The notes under the pieces were generated by a model. The model was not told the DNA's origin, searched no databases, and saw only the letters and a list, made by a program, of their open reading frames with translations. Below are positions 8,084 to 16,214 of a stretch of DNA of 64,000 nt, piece by piece. The stretch spans positions 1,178,001-1,242,000 of the forward strand of contig NZ_MZMU01000003.1 in NCBI RefSeq assembly GCF_004123835.1, written 5' to 3'. A program made the position numbers and the translations under genes. How positions within the stretch are numbered: position 1 is the first letter of the stretch; each line of letters begins with the position of its first letter. The DNA comes from Rhizobium leguminosarum. Lineage in GTDB: Bacteria > Pseudomonadota > Alphaproteobacteria > Rhizobiales > Rhizobiaceae.

Positions 8084-9376
8084 TTACCTCAGCTCCTTCC
8101 CGGCCCGCACCACATCCTCTCCAAAACGGCGCAAACCCGGTCCGTCGCGGTCGAGCGCGAAATCCTCGAACCAGTCGCGATGCATGCCGGCCAGCATGGC
8201 GCCGATCATCTGCGCGGCGAGGTAGGAAAAGGTAATGCCGTTGCCGCCGTAGCCATAGGCTGCGAACACATGCGGCGTCTCCGGCACCGGGCCGATCAGC
8301 GGCAGACCGTCGACGGTCTCGCCGAAAGTGCCGCACCAGGCGTGTTCCACCCGCGTATCCGCCTTCGGCCACAGCCGTTTCATCTTCTCCTGGATTGCCA
8401 TGGTCTTGGCCGGCAGCTTCCGATCCCGTACCTCGGCATCCGTGGTATCGTCATCCTCGCCGCCGGCGACGATGCGATTGTCCGCCGTCGTGCGCATGTA
8501 GAGATAGGGGTGGCTGTCCTCCCAGATCAACGCCCTGTCGCGCCAGAAATTTGCCGGGTCCTGCGTCACGGTGGCAAGCGCCCAGCTTGAACTCGAGCGG
8601 TGCAACTTCGGCATGTCGAGACCCGGCATCGAATAGCCGGTCGCAAGCACCACATGCCGCGCCTCGATGACGTGGCCTCCATCGGTCTCCGCCGTGACGT
8701 GATCGCCTTCGCTGTGAAGCGCCGTCACGGAAGCGTTGACCAGCCGCGCGCCGCGCCGGATAGCCATCTCCAGCAGCGCCCAGGTCAGAAGCAACGGATC
8801 ACACTCCGCCGAACCCGGCGAATAGATCGCACCATCCCGGTCGAGTTCGAATTGTGTGAAGAGATCGGGATGTTCGAGATAGACACCGGGCAGGCCCGCC
8901 CGGCGACGAAGCTGGCGCTCCTCCAGCAGGTCGCGCGCGCCTTCGCGACCGTCGGCCAGATAGAGCGTATTGCGCGACCGGAAGCCGCAGGCGATCTCGT
9001 TTGCGCCGATCAGCTTGGAAAGGCCGGCGACCGCGGCACCACTGCGGCGGTAGATGCCGGCCGCGCGCTCGAAGCCGTAATAGTCCTCAAGCTCGGTGAG
9101 CGTGCTGTCGATTTCCCATTGCAGCATCGCCGTGCTCGCTGCGGTGCTGCCGAAACCGGGCTCCTCCCGGTCGATGACAACAACGGAAAAACCGCGGGCC
9201 GTCAAATGTTCGGCAACCAATGCGCCGGTAATGCCGCCGCCGATCACGGCGACGTCGGTGGAAAAGCTCTGCTCGATCGGCCGCCATGCGGGCCGTATGC
9301 CGCTTTTTCCCCACAGAGAACGGCCGCTGACCATCTGGTCGTGATCGGATTCGTTGAGGTCGAGATCAGCTGCCAC
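8084..9376 (-). CDS. FAD-dependent oxidoreductase (DAO / OrdL-like)
   Basis: A 430-residue flavoprotein of the D-amino-acid-oxidase family. The Rossmann FAD-binding site is VIGGGITGALVAEHL near residue 43, and the C-terminal FAD closing motif is around GYGGNGITFS. An amine or amino acid is the likely substrate, but the sequence does not show which. The GTG start at 9376 is preceded by GGGGAGACG, a good ribosome binding site. The next gene upstream, an AI-2E-type permease, is transcribed in the same direction and its stop lies only 18 bases from this start, so the two may form an operon. Confidence 0.85.
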   Translation of the reverse strand: MAADLDLNESDHDQMVSGRSLWGKSGIRPAWRPIEQSFSTDVAVIGGGITGALVAEHLTARGFSVVVIDREEPGFGSTAASTAMLQWEIDSTLTELEDYYGFERAAGIYRRSGAAVAGLSKLIGANEIACGFRSRNTLYLADGREGARDLLEERQLRRRAGLPGVYLEHPDLFTQFELDRDGAIYSPGSAECDPLLLTWALLEMAIRRGARLVNASVTALHSEGDHVTAETDGGHVIEARHVVLATGYSMPGLDMPKLHRSSSSWALATVTQDPANFWRDRALIWEDSHPYLYMRTTADNRIVAGGEDDDTTDAEVRDRKLPAKTMAIQEKMKRLWPKADTRVEHAWCGTFGETVDGLPLIGPVPETPHVFAAYGYGGNGITFSYLAAQMIGAMLAGMHRDWFEDFALDRDGPGLRRFGEDVVRAGKELR

Positions 9377-9394
9377 GAACGTCTCCCCGGTTGA

Positions 9395-10588
9395 TCATTT
9401 CGGCAATTGCGGCTGCGGCTTTTCTTCGATCAGCAATTCGTCGATAATAGTCATGACGATCAGCGAAAGCGGCAGCGCCAGCATCGCGCCGACGGCGCCC
9501 CACATCCATGTCCAGAACAGGATGGCGAGGAAGACCACGAAGGGATTGATTTCCAGCCGCCGCCCCATCACCGCCGGGAAGATCAGGTTCTCCATGAGGA
9601 GATGTACTGTGAAGAAGGCTGCGGCCGGCATCAGGCCGATGAGGATGCCATCATGGGTCAGGATGCCGGCGACCGCGACGGCAAGCGTCATCAGCGTGAT
9701 GCCGAGATAAGGGATGAAGCTCGACAGGAAGGCGAAGAAGCCCCAGAGCACCGGGGCCGACAGCCCGCCGGCATAGGCGATGACAGTCATGACCACGCCG
9801 AGCCCGACATAGATCAGCGAGGCGGTGGCGAAATAAAAGCCGAGCACCTGCTCGACGGCATTGATGACACGGATTGCCGCCAGGCGTTGGGTGCGGGTGC
9901 GGAAGGTCATGATGATCGTCTTGCGCAGGTTGACCCGACCAGCCAGGAAGAACAGCAGCGCCGCAAAGAAGATCATCCCCTGCACCAGCGCCGGCGTCAG
10001 GCTACTGGTCACCACGTGCAGCACGTTGCCGGTGTTTTCGAGCAGCGCACCGATCGACATCGACCCGCTTTCGAATGTCGCCGGCGTGATATGCAGCCAT
10101 TTGATGCGCTCCATATAAGGCATCAGGCGGTCTATGGTTCGTTCGGCGAATGCCGGACCCTCATTGGCAAGTGTCATCAGCGGGTCGGCGAGCGAGTTGA
10201 TCAGCAGGAAGATCACCAGCGCCACGCTGCTTGACAGCATGAAGGCATTGGCAAGCCGCGGCACGCCCATCTTGCCGAGCTTTTCTGCCGCCATGCCGAG
10301 GATCATGCCGACGACGACGGCAAGCGTGATCGGGATGAGGATCAGCGACATCATGTAGACGGCGGCAAGGAAGAGAATGCCGAAGATGCCGATGATCGCC
10401 CAGGCCATGCTGACATCGAGCCCGTCCTTTTCCAGACGGTGCAGCGGCGCCGGCGGCGGCAGTTCTTCCGCAGCTTCCTTCAGCGACTGTGCCCAGGCGC
10501 TGGTGTGGCGTTCGCCGATCGCGATCTTCTTTGCTTGTTTGCGGATACCATTGGCGATGCCCATGCGGTGAGGTCCCCGAAGCCCCAT
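9395..10588 (-). CDS. AI-2E transporter family (PerM-like) membrane protein
   Basis: A 397-residue inner-membrane protein of the AI-2E/UPF0118 exporter family. About eight hydrophobic segments are visible, with a long extracytoplasmic region in the middle and the family motif SFIPYLGI near residue 290. A hydrophilic N-terminal region of about 50 residues precedes the first helix. ATG 10588 was chosen because GAGGAAG stands five bases before it; an internal ATG eight codons later has a weaker site. Known members export small molecules or act in Na+/H+ exchange; the substrate here is unknown. Confidence 0.85.
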   Translation of the reverse strand: MGLRGPHRMGIANGIRKQAKKIAIGERHTSAWAQSLKEAAEELPPPAPLHRLEKDGLDVSMAWAIIGIFGILFLAAVYMMSLILIPITLAVVVGMILGMAAEKLGKMGVPRLANAFMLSSSVALVIFLLINSLADPLMTLANEGPAFAERTIDRLMPYMERIKWLHITPATFESGSMSIGALLENTGNVLHVVTSSLTPALVQGMIFFAALLFFLAGRVNLRKTIIMTFRTRTQRLAAIRVINAVEQVLGFYFATASLIYVGLGVVMTVIAYAGGLSAPVLWGFFAFLSSFIPYLGITLMTLAVAVAGILTHDGILIGLMPAAAFFTVHLLMENLIFPAVMGRRLEINPFVVFLAILFWTWMWGAVGAMLALPLSLIVMTIIDELLIEEKPQPQLPK

Positions 10589-10739
10589 TGCTTCCTCACG
10601 GAAACGCGCCGATAGGGTTCCGGTTCCCTAAGGGACCGACGGTCTGTTAAGGCGCATCCGGCATGTCTTGCGCCGATGGCATCGCCCGCATGGCGTGAGC
10701 GTCTTCAACCCGCTATGGCTACCCGCAGCAACCTGGAAA

Positions 10740-11705
10740 TTACGCCGAAAGCGTCAGGCCGATGCCCCAGGGATCCCTGAGGAATACGCCGCCATCGCGC
10801 TTCTCGCTTTTGATCTCCAGCGCATCGAGCTTGGAGACCGCCTTATCCAGTGTCGCCTTGTCGTTGAAACGGATCTTGTAGTCCGAAAGTCCGGTCATAT
10901 TGCCGGCGCGTGCCATGGCGCCGCGGCTGTTCCAGATATTGGCGCCGAGATGGTGGTGGTAGCCGCCGCTCGCAAAGAAGCTCGCGCCCGGATAACGCGC
11001 CATCAGCTTGAGGCCGAGGACGTCACGGTAGAAGGCATCGGCCTGCGGGATGTCGCCGACCTGCAGATGCAGGTGGCCGATCGCCGTCCCCGCAGCCATG
11101 CCGTCCCAGCGCTCATCAGGCGCGCTGTTGTAGAGCGCCTGCAGGTCGAGGCGCAGCGTCGCCATCTCCACTATGCCATCCTGGTGGAATTTCCATTGTT
11201 CGTGTGGCCGGTCGGCATAGATCTCGATGCCGTTGCCTTCGGGGTCGGAAAGATAGATCGCTTCGCTGACGAGATGGTCCGAGGCGCCGTCGAGCGCGAC
11301 GTTATTCTGTGCCGCATGGCGCAGCCAGCGTGCGAGCTCCGTCCGGTCCGGCATCAGGAAGGCGGTGTGGAAAAGGCCGGCGGCATTGCGCGGCGCGATG
11401 GTCGCATCTTTTGCGGTCGTCAGCGTCAGCAAAGGCAGGTCGCCGACACCCAGCACTTCACCGCTCGCCGTCTTCTCGATCACCTTCAGGCCGAGCATCG
11501 ATTGGTAGAAGCCGGAAACCAGACCGAGGTCGGTCACGACCAGATGCGACTGGTCGATATAGGCGGGCCGCGTCAGCGCATAGGAAGTTTCGGTCGTCAT
11601 GGCTTGTTCTCCTGCCTCTGAATTGGCCCGTAAGATAGAAGGCGTACCGGCGGTAGCGGCAAACATGCCGCCCGTGGCAAGCCCGAGGAAGTTTCGCCGG
11701 TTCAT
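10740..11705 (-). CDS. VOC family dioxygenase-like protein with possible Tat leader
   Basis: A 321-residue protein with two vicinal-oxygen-chelate modules. The first starts near residue 50 (DQSHLVVTDLGLVSGFY) and the second near residue 188 (IGHLHLQVGDI). Metal ligands H54, the HTAF His near residue 113 and E of GIEIYAD resemble CatE-type extradiol dioxygenases. The first 30 residues, MNRRNFLGLATGG onwards, look like a twin-arginine signal. An internal ATG at 11600 has an even better ribosome binding site (AGGAG) and would give a leaderless cytoplasmic protein. Both forms may be made. The aromatic substrate is unknown. Confidence 0.8.
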   Translation of the reverse strand: MNRRNFLGLATGGMFAATAGTPSILRANSEAGEQAMTTETSYALTRPAYIDQSHLVVTDLGLVSGFYQSMLGLKVIEKTASGEVLGVGDLPLLTLTTAKDATIAPRNAAGLFHTAFLMPDRTELARWLRHAAQNNVALDGASDHLVSEAIYLSDPEGNGIEIYADRPHEQWKFHQDGIVEMATLRLDLQALYNSAPDERWDGMAAGTAIGHLHLQVGDIPQADAFYRDVLGLKLMARYPGASFFASGGYHHHLGANIWNSRGAMARAGNMTGLSDYKIRFNDKATLDKAVSKLDALEIKSEKRDGGVFLRDPWGIGLTLSA

Positions 11706-11823
11706 TCTCTGAGGTCCCCTCGGTTGCCGTACTGATCCCTATATGGCGCATTCCGATTGTTCACAGAAGATCCGTTTTTGAGGATGAAGCGTTGAGCAGG
11801 TGTTGACGATGACTTGTGTCCAC

Positions 11824-11837
11824 TTGATCGCGGTCAA
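11824..11837. promoter_or_regulatory. FNR/FixK-like box upstream of the universal stress protein
   Basis: TTGATCGCGGTCAA matches the anaerobox consensus TTGAT-N4-ATCAA at nine of ten positions. Its centre is about 62 bases before the ATG at 11893, which would put it near -41 relative to a start site around 11872. This is where FNR/FixK activators sit. Regulation is inferred from position and match. Confidence 0.6.
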
Positions 11838-11892
11838 TGCGTTCATATCTTCTTTAGAGGAAGCTTATGCATCGCAGTCATGGAGGGAAGCC

Positions 11893-12312
11893 ATGTACAG
11901 GAAGATCATCGTAGCGATCGCGCTCGGCGGCATCGACAAGGGAGAAAAGATCCTCCGCAAGGCTGCGTCCTTGCTCGATGACGGCGGTGAGATCATCGCG
12001 CTCAACGTCATCGAAGATGTGCCGAGTTATGTCGCGATCGAACTGCCGGCCAATATGGTCGAGGACGCCATGAAGGACAGCCGCGAGCAGCTGCAAGCGC
12101 TGGTCGCCGCAGCCGGTGTTGCGGCAACTGTCGAGATCCGCAACGGCCCGCCCGCCAAAGCGATCATCTCGGCCGCCGAAAGCCACGGCGCCGACCTGAT
12201 TATTGTCGCCTCGCACGTTCCCGACTTTTCCAACTACTTCATCGGCGCCACCGCCGATCGGGTCGTGCGCCATGCCAAATGCTCGGTGCTGGTCGACCGG
12301 CAGAAGGTTTGA
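11893..12312 (+). CDS. Universal stress protein (UspA family)
   Basis: A 139-residue cytoplasmic UspA-fold protein. It starts with the typical MYRKIIVAIALGG strand and ends with the nucleotide-binding region GATADRVVRHAKCSVLV, in which the G-x2-(A/S)-x-R-(V)-V-R-H pattern is close to ATP-binding members. The ATG at 11893 follows GGAGGGAAG, so an upstream in-frame extension is unlikely. The FNR/FixK-like box at 11824 suggests induction at low oxygen, as is known for several rhizobial Usp genes. Confidence 0.9.
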   Translation: MYRKIIVAIALGGIDKGEKILRKAASLLDDGGEIIALNVIEDVPSYVAIELPANMVEDAMKDSREQLQALVAAAGVAATVEIRNGPPAKAIISAAESHGADLIIVASHVPDFSNYFIGATADRVVRHAKCSVLVDRQKV

Positions 12313-12424
12313 GTTTGACCCTGCTGCCTGTCACGAAGATTTACCGCCCGTGCGCTTTGCCGCAGTTGCGCGCCCGTCCGTTCGATGCGACGATTGCAAT
12401 CGGGTATGAAACGGATTGGCGTGC

Positions 12425-13093
12425 ATGGGCGAGTTCAACGGCATTCGCTGGGCTTATGATAGATACGAATTGATCGCCGACGGTATCGTCCATGGCGTCG
12501 GCCTCGTGCTGGCGCTGATCGGGGCCACCGTCCTGATTTTCTACGCGACGGTCTGGAGTTCCTACGGCGCGCTCGCCGCCGCCTGGATCTATGGCGTCGG
12601 GCTGGTGCTGACGCTTGCCATTTCCTTTTCCTACAACGCCTGGCCGGTCTCGCGCACGAAATGGTACCTGCGCCGTTTCGATCATTCGGCGATCTTCCTG
12701 CTGATAGCCGCCACCTACACGCCCTTCCTCGAACGCGGCGCCGACGATCCGCTGCTGTTGTTCATGCTGGTCGCGATCTGGCTGTTCGCCGCCGTCGGCA
12801 TTGTCTTGAAATGCGTCTTTCCCGGGCGTTACGACCGTCTTGCCATCCTGCTTTATCTCGCCATGGGCTGGAGCGGCGTGCTGGTGGCCGAGCCAGTCGC
12901 CTCGCGCATTCCCGCCGCCTCGATGCTGCTGATCGTCATCGGCGGCGTCATCTATTCACTCGGGGTCATCTTCCATGTTTGGGAGAAGCTGCGCTTCCAG
13001 AACGCCATCTGGCACGGTTTCGTCGTCACCGCCGCGGCCGTGCATTATTCGGCCGTCTTCACCTGTTTCAGCCTGTCGGCGCCGGGCCTCTGA
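12425..13093 (+). CDS. Hemolysin III / PAQR-family membrane protein
   Basis: A 222-residue seven-helix membrane protein of the HlyIII (YqfA) family. The conserved metal-site residues are visible: the His in IADGIVHGVG near residue 21, the His in RRFDHSAIF and His residues in the C-terminal WHGFVVTAAAVHYSAV. The family resembles adiponectin-receptor hydrolases; bacterial members have no settled function despite the hemolysin name. The ATG at 12425 is used; an upstream TTG would add three codons. The ribosome binding site is weak. Confidence 0.85.
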   Translation: MGEFNGIRWAYDRYELIADGIVHGVGLVLALIGATVLIFYATVWSSYGALAAAWIYGVGLVLTLAISFSYNAWPVSRTKWYLRRFDHSAIFLLIAATYTPFLERGADDPLLLFMLVAIWLFAAVGIVLKCVFPGRYDRLAILLYLAMGWSGVLVAEPVASRIPAASMLLIVIGGVIYSLGVIFHVWEKLRFQNAIWHGFVVTAAAVHYSAVFTCFSLSAPGL

Positions 13094-13194
13094 ACGACGG
13101 CCGTGCTAGAAGCCGTTCCTATTTCGCATCCGCCGTTTACATCCTTCGAGGCGGGGCGTATGCCACCCCGGCATTAAATTCGAACCGGGCAATC

Positions 13195-13710
13195 ATGACA
13201 GACGCTGTCCTCCTCCGCGACGCCACCGAAGCCGATCTTTCCGCCATCCGCGATATCTACAATCACGCCGTCGAGCACACGACGGCGATCTGGAATGACA
13301 CGCTGGTCGATCTCGAAAATCGGCTGGAATGGTTCAGGGCGCGGAAGGCGCGTGGCTTTCCCGTCATCGTCGCCGAAATGTCGGGCAAGGTCGCAGGCTA
13401 CGCCTCCTTTGGCGATTGGCGGCCCTTCGACGGCTACCGCCACACGGTCGAGCATTCCGTCTATGTCGACAAGGATTGCCGGGGTGCAGGCATCGGCGAG
13501 CGCCTGATGCGGGAACTGATCGCGCGTGCTGCGGCCGGCAATATCCATGTGATGATTGCCGGCATCGAGGCGGAGAACACCGCCTCGATCAGGCTGCACG
13601 AAAAGCTCGGCTTCCGCATCGCCGGCAGATTTTCCGAGGTCGGCACCAAATTCGGCCGCTGGCTGGACCTCATCTGCATGGAGCTTCGCCTGCCAGGCAA
13701 GGCGGATTGA
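13195..13710 (+). CDS. GNAT acetyltransferase, phosphinothricin-acetyltransferase-like
   Basis: A 171-residue N-acetyltransferase. It has the Pat/YncA layout: VLLRDATEADLSAIRDIYNH at the start, the HSVYV strand, and the acetyl-CoA pyrophosphate loop CRGAGIGERLM near residue 98 (pattern R/Q-x2-G-x-G/A). HEKLGF near residue 135 is also typical. Such enzymes acetylate phosphinothricin, methionine sulfoximine or related amino acid analogues. The ATG at 13195 is the first with family sequence. It lies about 100 bases after the HlyIII gene. Confidence 0.85.
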   Translation: MTDAVLLRDATEADLSAIRDIYNHAVEHTTAIWNDTLVDLENRLEWFRARKARGFPVIVAEMSGKVAGYASFGDWRPFDGYRHTVEHSVYVDKDCRGAGIGERLMRELIARAAAGNIHVMIAGIEAENTASIRLHEKLGFRIAGRFSEVGTKFGRWLDLICMELRLPGKAD

Positions 13711-13861
13711 TCCACCTGCCAGGAAAAGCCGGACAGCAATCCATTGTGAACGGCGCTCGCCATCTTTTTATTGTAGTCTGAGCTGTGTAAGAAAATGGAA
13801 GGCTGCTTCGCGAAAGGCGGCCTGAAAGCGTCATCTAAGCGTCATGGGGGTGAACTGTTCA

Positions 13862-14563
13862 ATGGCAATGCACGGATCGTCGCTCGGTCTCCTTGCCCTC
13901 GTCCTTTTGGTATTTCCGCCGGTTGCCGCTCAGGCCGCCGATTGCGGCAGCCTGGCCTCGCCGAAGCTCGACTGGCAGGAATGCACCAAGAAGAACCTGA
14001 TGTTGCAGGGCAGTGATCTCGAAGGCGCCAATCTCGTCGGCACCGATTTCTCGCTGACCGACCTCGCCGGTGCCAATGTCAAATCCGCCAATCTGGAGAA
14101 AGCGACGCTGGTGCGCGCCTCGCTGGAGGGCGCACACGCCGAGGGCGCCAACTTCGCCAAGATCGAGGCCTATCGCTCCAGCTTCGCCAATATCATCGCC
14201 GAAGGCGCGTCCTTTGCCGGCGCCGAGCTGCAGCGCGCCAATTTTGCCGGTGCCCGGCTTGCCGGCGCAAGCTTCGAAAAGGCCGAGCTCGGCCGCGCCG
14301 ATTTCGACAAGGCGGTGCTGACGGCGGCGAAATTCTCTTTCGCCAATCTCTCCCGTGCCGATCTCTCCGGCGCCACTTTCGAAACAACGCCGATGTTCGA
14401 CCGCGCCTTCATGTTCCTGACCCGCATCGAAGGCCTTGATCTCTCGGCCGCAACCGGGCTCGAACAGGCGCAGATCGACCTTGCCTGCGGCGATGCCTCG
14501 ACCAAGCTGCCGGCCGGCCTCTCCGCACCGACGACCTGGCCCTGTCCCGCCGATCACGAGTGA
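13862..14563 (+). CDS. Exported pentapeptide-repeat protein
   Basis: A 233-residue protein with a signal peptide (hydrophobic LGLLALVLLVFPPVAAQA) and then about 25 tandem A(D/N)LXX pentapeptides between residues 45 and 185, such as SDLEGANLVGTDF. These fold as a right-handed quadrilateral beta-helix. Four cysteines, two before and two after the helix, may make disulphides in the periplasm. Starts at 13844, 13862 and 13868 are possible; 13862 has GGGGGTGA at suitable spacing. The function is unknown; unlike Qnr proteins it is predicted to be exported. Confidence 0.85.
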   Translation: MAMHGSSLGLLALVLLVFPPVAAQAADCGSLASPKLDWQECTKKNLMLQGSDLEGANLVGTDFSLTDLAGANVKSANLEKATLVRASLEGAHAEGANFAKIEAYRSSFANIIAEGASFAGAELQRANFAGARLAGASFEKAELGRADFDKAVLTAAKFSFANLSRADLSGATFETTPMFDRAFMFLTRIEGLDLSAATGLEQAQIDLACGDASTKLPAGLSAPTTWPCPADHE

Positions 14564-14583
14564 TCAGGCGGGTCTGAAACGCT

Positions 14584-15111
14584 CTATGTTCGGTCCGTGA
14601 TGTAGAGGTAGAATTCCATCATGCCGCCATCAGGGCTGCCGGCCTTGGCGAATGTTTCCCGCCGCCGATGCACCCGCTCCGCAACGCGCTGCGAAGGAAT
14701 GTTGTCGGGCCTGACGATGGAGACGATGCGCGCAAGGCCAAGGGTGTGAAGCGCGTGGTCCCGGCAGGCGGCCGCCGCCTCGGCCGCATAGCCCTTGCCC
14801 CAATGGTCGCGCCACAGATGGTAGCCGATCTCGGGTTCCAGCCCGGCGGACGTTTCCTGCAGCGTGATGCCGCAATCGCCGAGCAATGCGCCGCTCTGCC
14901 GGTCCGTCACCGCCCAGAGGCCGAAGCCGTGACTGGCATAACTGTCGAAGGCGAGCCTTTGAAACCAGCGCGCGGTTTCGTCGAAACTCTTTATCCCGGG
15001 GTAATAGCGCATGGACTCGGCATCGCCGAAAATGCGGTGAAGAAACGGCAGGTCGGCAGGGGTGATCTCCCGCAGCGTCAGCCGGTCGGTCTTCAGGATA
15101 TCGCGCGCCAT
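14584..15111 (-). CDS. GNAT acetyltransferase, RimJ/RimL-like
   Basis: A 175-residue acetyltransferase_3 family protein. Diagnostic segments are TDRLTLREITPADL near the start, the GYHLWRDHWGKGYAAEA acetyl-CoA loop near residue 100, and RIVSIVRPDNIPSQRVAER near residue 135. Members acetylate protein N-termini or small amines; the target is not known. ATG 15111 is preferred because it follows GAGAAGG and starts the conserved region. It is convergent with the pentapeptide-repeat gene. Confidence 0.85.
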   Translation of the reverse strand: MARDILKTDRLTLREITPADLPFLHRIFGDAESMRYYPGIKSFDETARWFQRLAFDSYASHGFGLWAVTDRQSGALLGDCGITLQETSAGLEPEIGYHLWRDHWGKGYAAEAAAACRDHALHTLGLARIVSIVRPDNIPSQRVAERVHRRRETFAKAGSPDGGMMEFYLYITDRT

Positions 15112-15209
15112 CGGCCTTCTCTCGAGATCATCGATCCATCGATAGTGTGAACGACAGGGAAAGTCAGCGACCCATCGCATCGGATGAGCCGCTTCGATTG
15201 CGGGGTCGC

Positions 15210-15623
<414 letters not shown>

Positions 15624-15811
15624 GAGGTGCTCCTTTCGCCGAGGGCGGGTTCCGTTTCGCGAGAAAATGTGGTGCGCCGCGTTCAGTTCATCAAGTCTCC
15701 AGCGCCGCGCCATGAGATTGGCCGCATACCCAATTAGGGGAAGAGGCTTGCTTTTACATCCGTTAGGGGTTTTCTGTTAGGGTTAATGTTGCGTGCATTG
15801 GAGAATCACTG

Positions 15812-16027
15812 GTGTTTGAAACAGCAATCGTCCTGCTCTACGGCCTGGTGGCCGTGGCAGCCATGGCGGTCACACTGTTGGAAGGCTGGGCCAACCATGA
15901 CGGCTTGACGCTCCATCGTCTCGCCGGGCTCCTCGCTTGCCTGCTCTGGCCGCTGACGCTTGTGGTCTTCATCCTCCACGGTTGCATCGCCCGGCTGCTG
16001 ACCTGTCTTTCCAGATCGACGGCCTGA
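15812..16027 (+). CDS. Small two-helix membrane protein
   Basis: A 71-residue protein with two hydrophobic helices (residues 4-22 and 36-57) separated by a short loop WANHDGLTLHR. It has no recognised domain. The start is GTG at 15812, ten bases after TTGGAG. It lies 188 bases upstream of the mrp operon in the same direction. A short GC-rich hairpin, GCCGG-N6-CCGGC at 16112-16127, lies in the gap and could partly separate the two transcription units. Confidence 0.65.
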   Translation: MFETAIVLLYGLVAVAAMAVTLLEGWANHDGLTLHRLAGLLACLLWPLTLVVFILHGCIARLLTCLSRSTA

Positions 16028-16214
16028 TCGACTTCTAACATCGCCATGCCGTGCGGCCTGCGGCCGAAATCACTTGAGACGCTCCCCCGTTTCGCCTAAG
16101 CCAGAAGACAGGCCGGTTTTCTCCGGCTTTCGTCTGTTGCCTTTACAGCACCGCGCGCCTTGTCGGACCTGCAAAGGACTGTAACATTTTGAATTATGCA
16201 GTAGAGGAGGGGAC

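Noticed and set aside
12661-13710. A 349-codon plus-strand frame ending at the same stop as the GNAT gene
   Set aside because: Its first 178 codons overlap the HlyIII gene in another frame and have Arg/His-rich shadow composition; only the part from 13195 is acetyltransferase-like.
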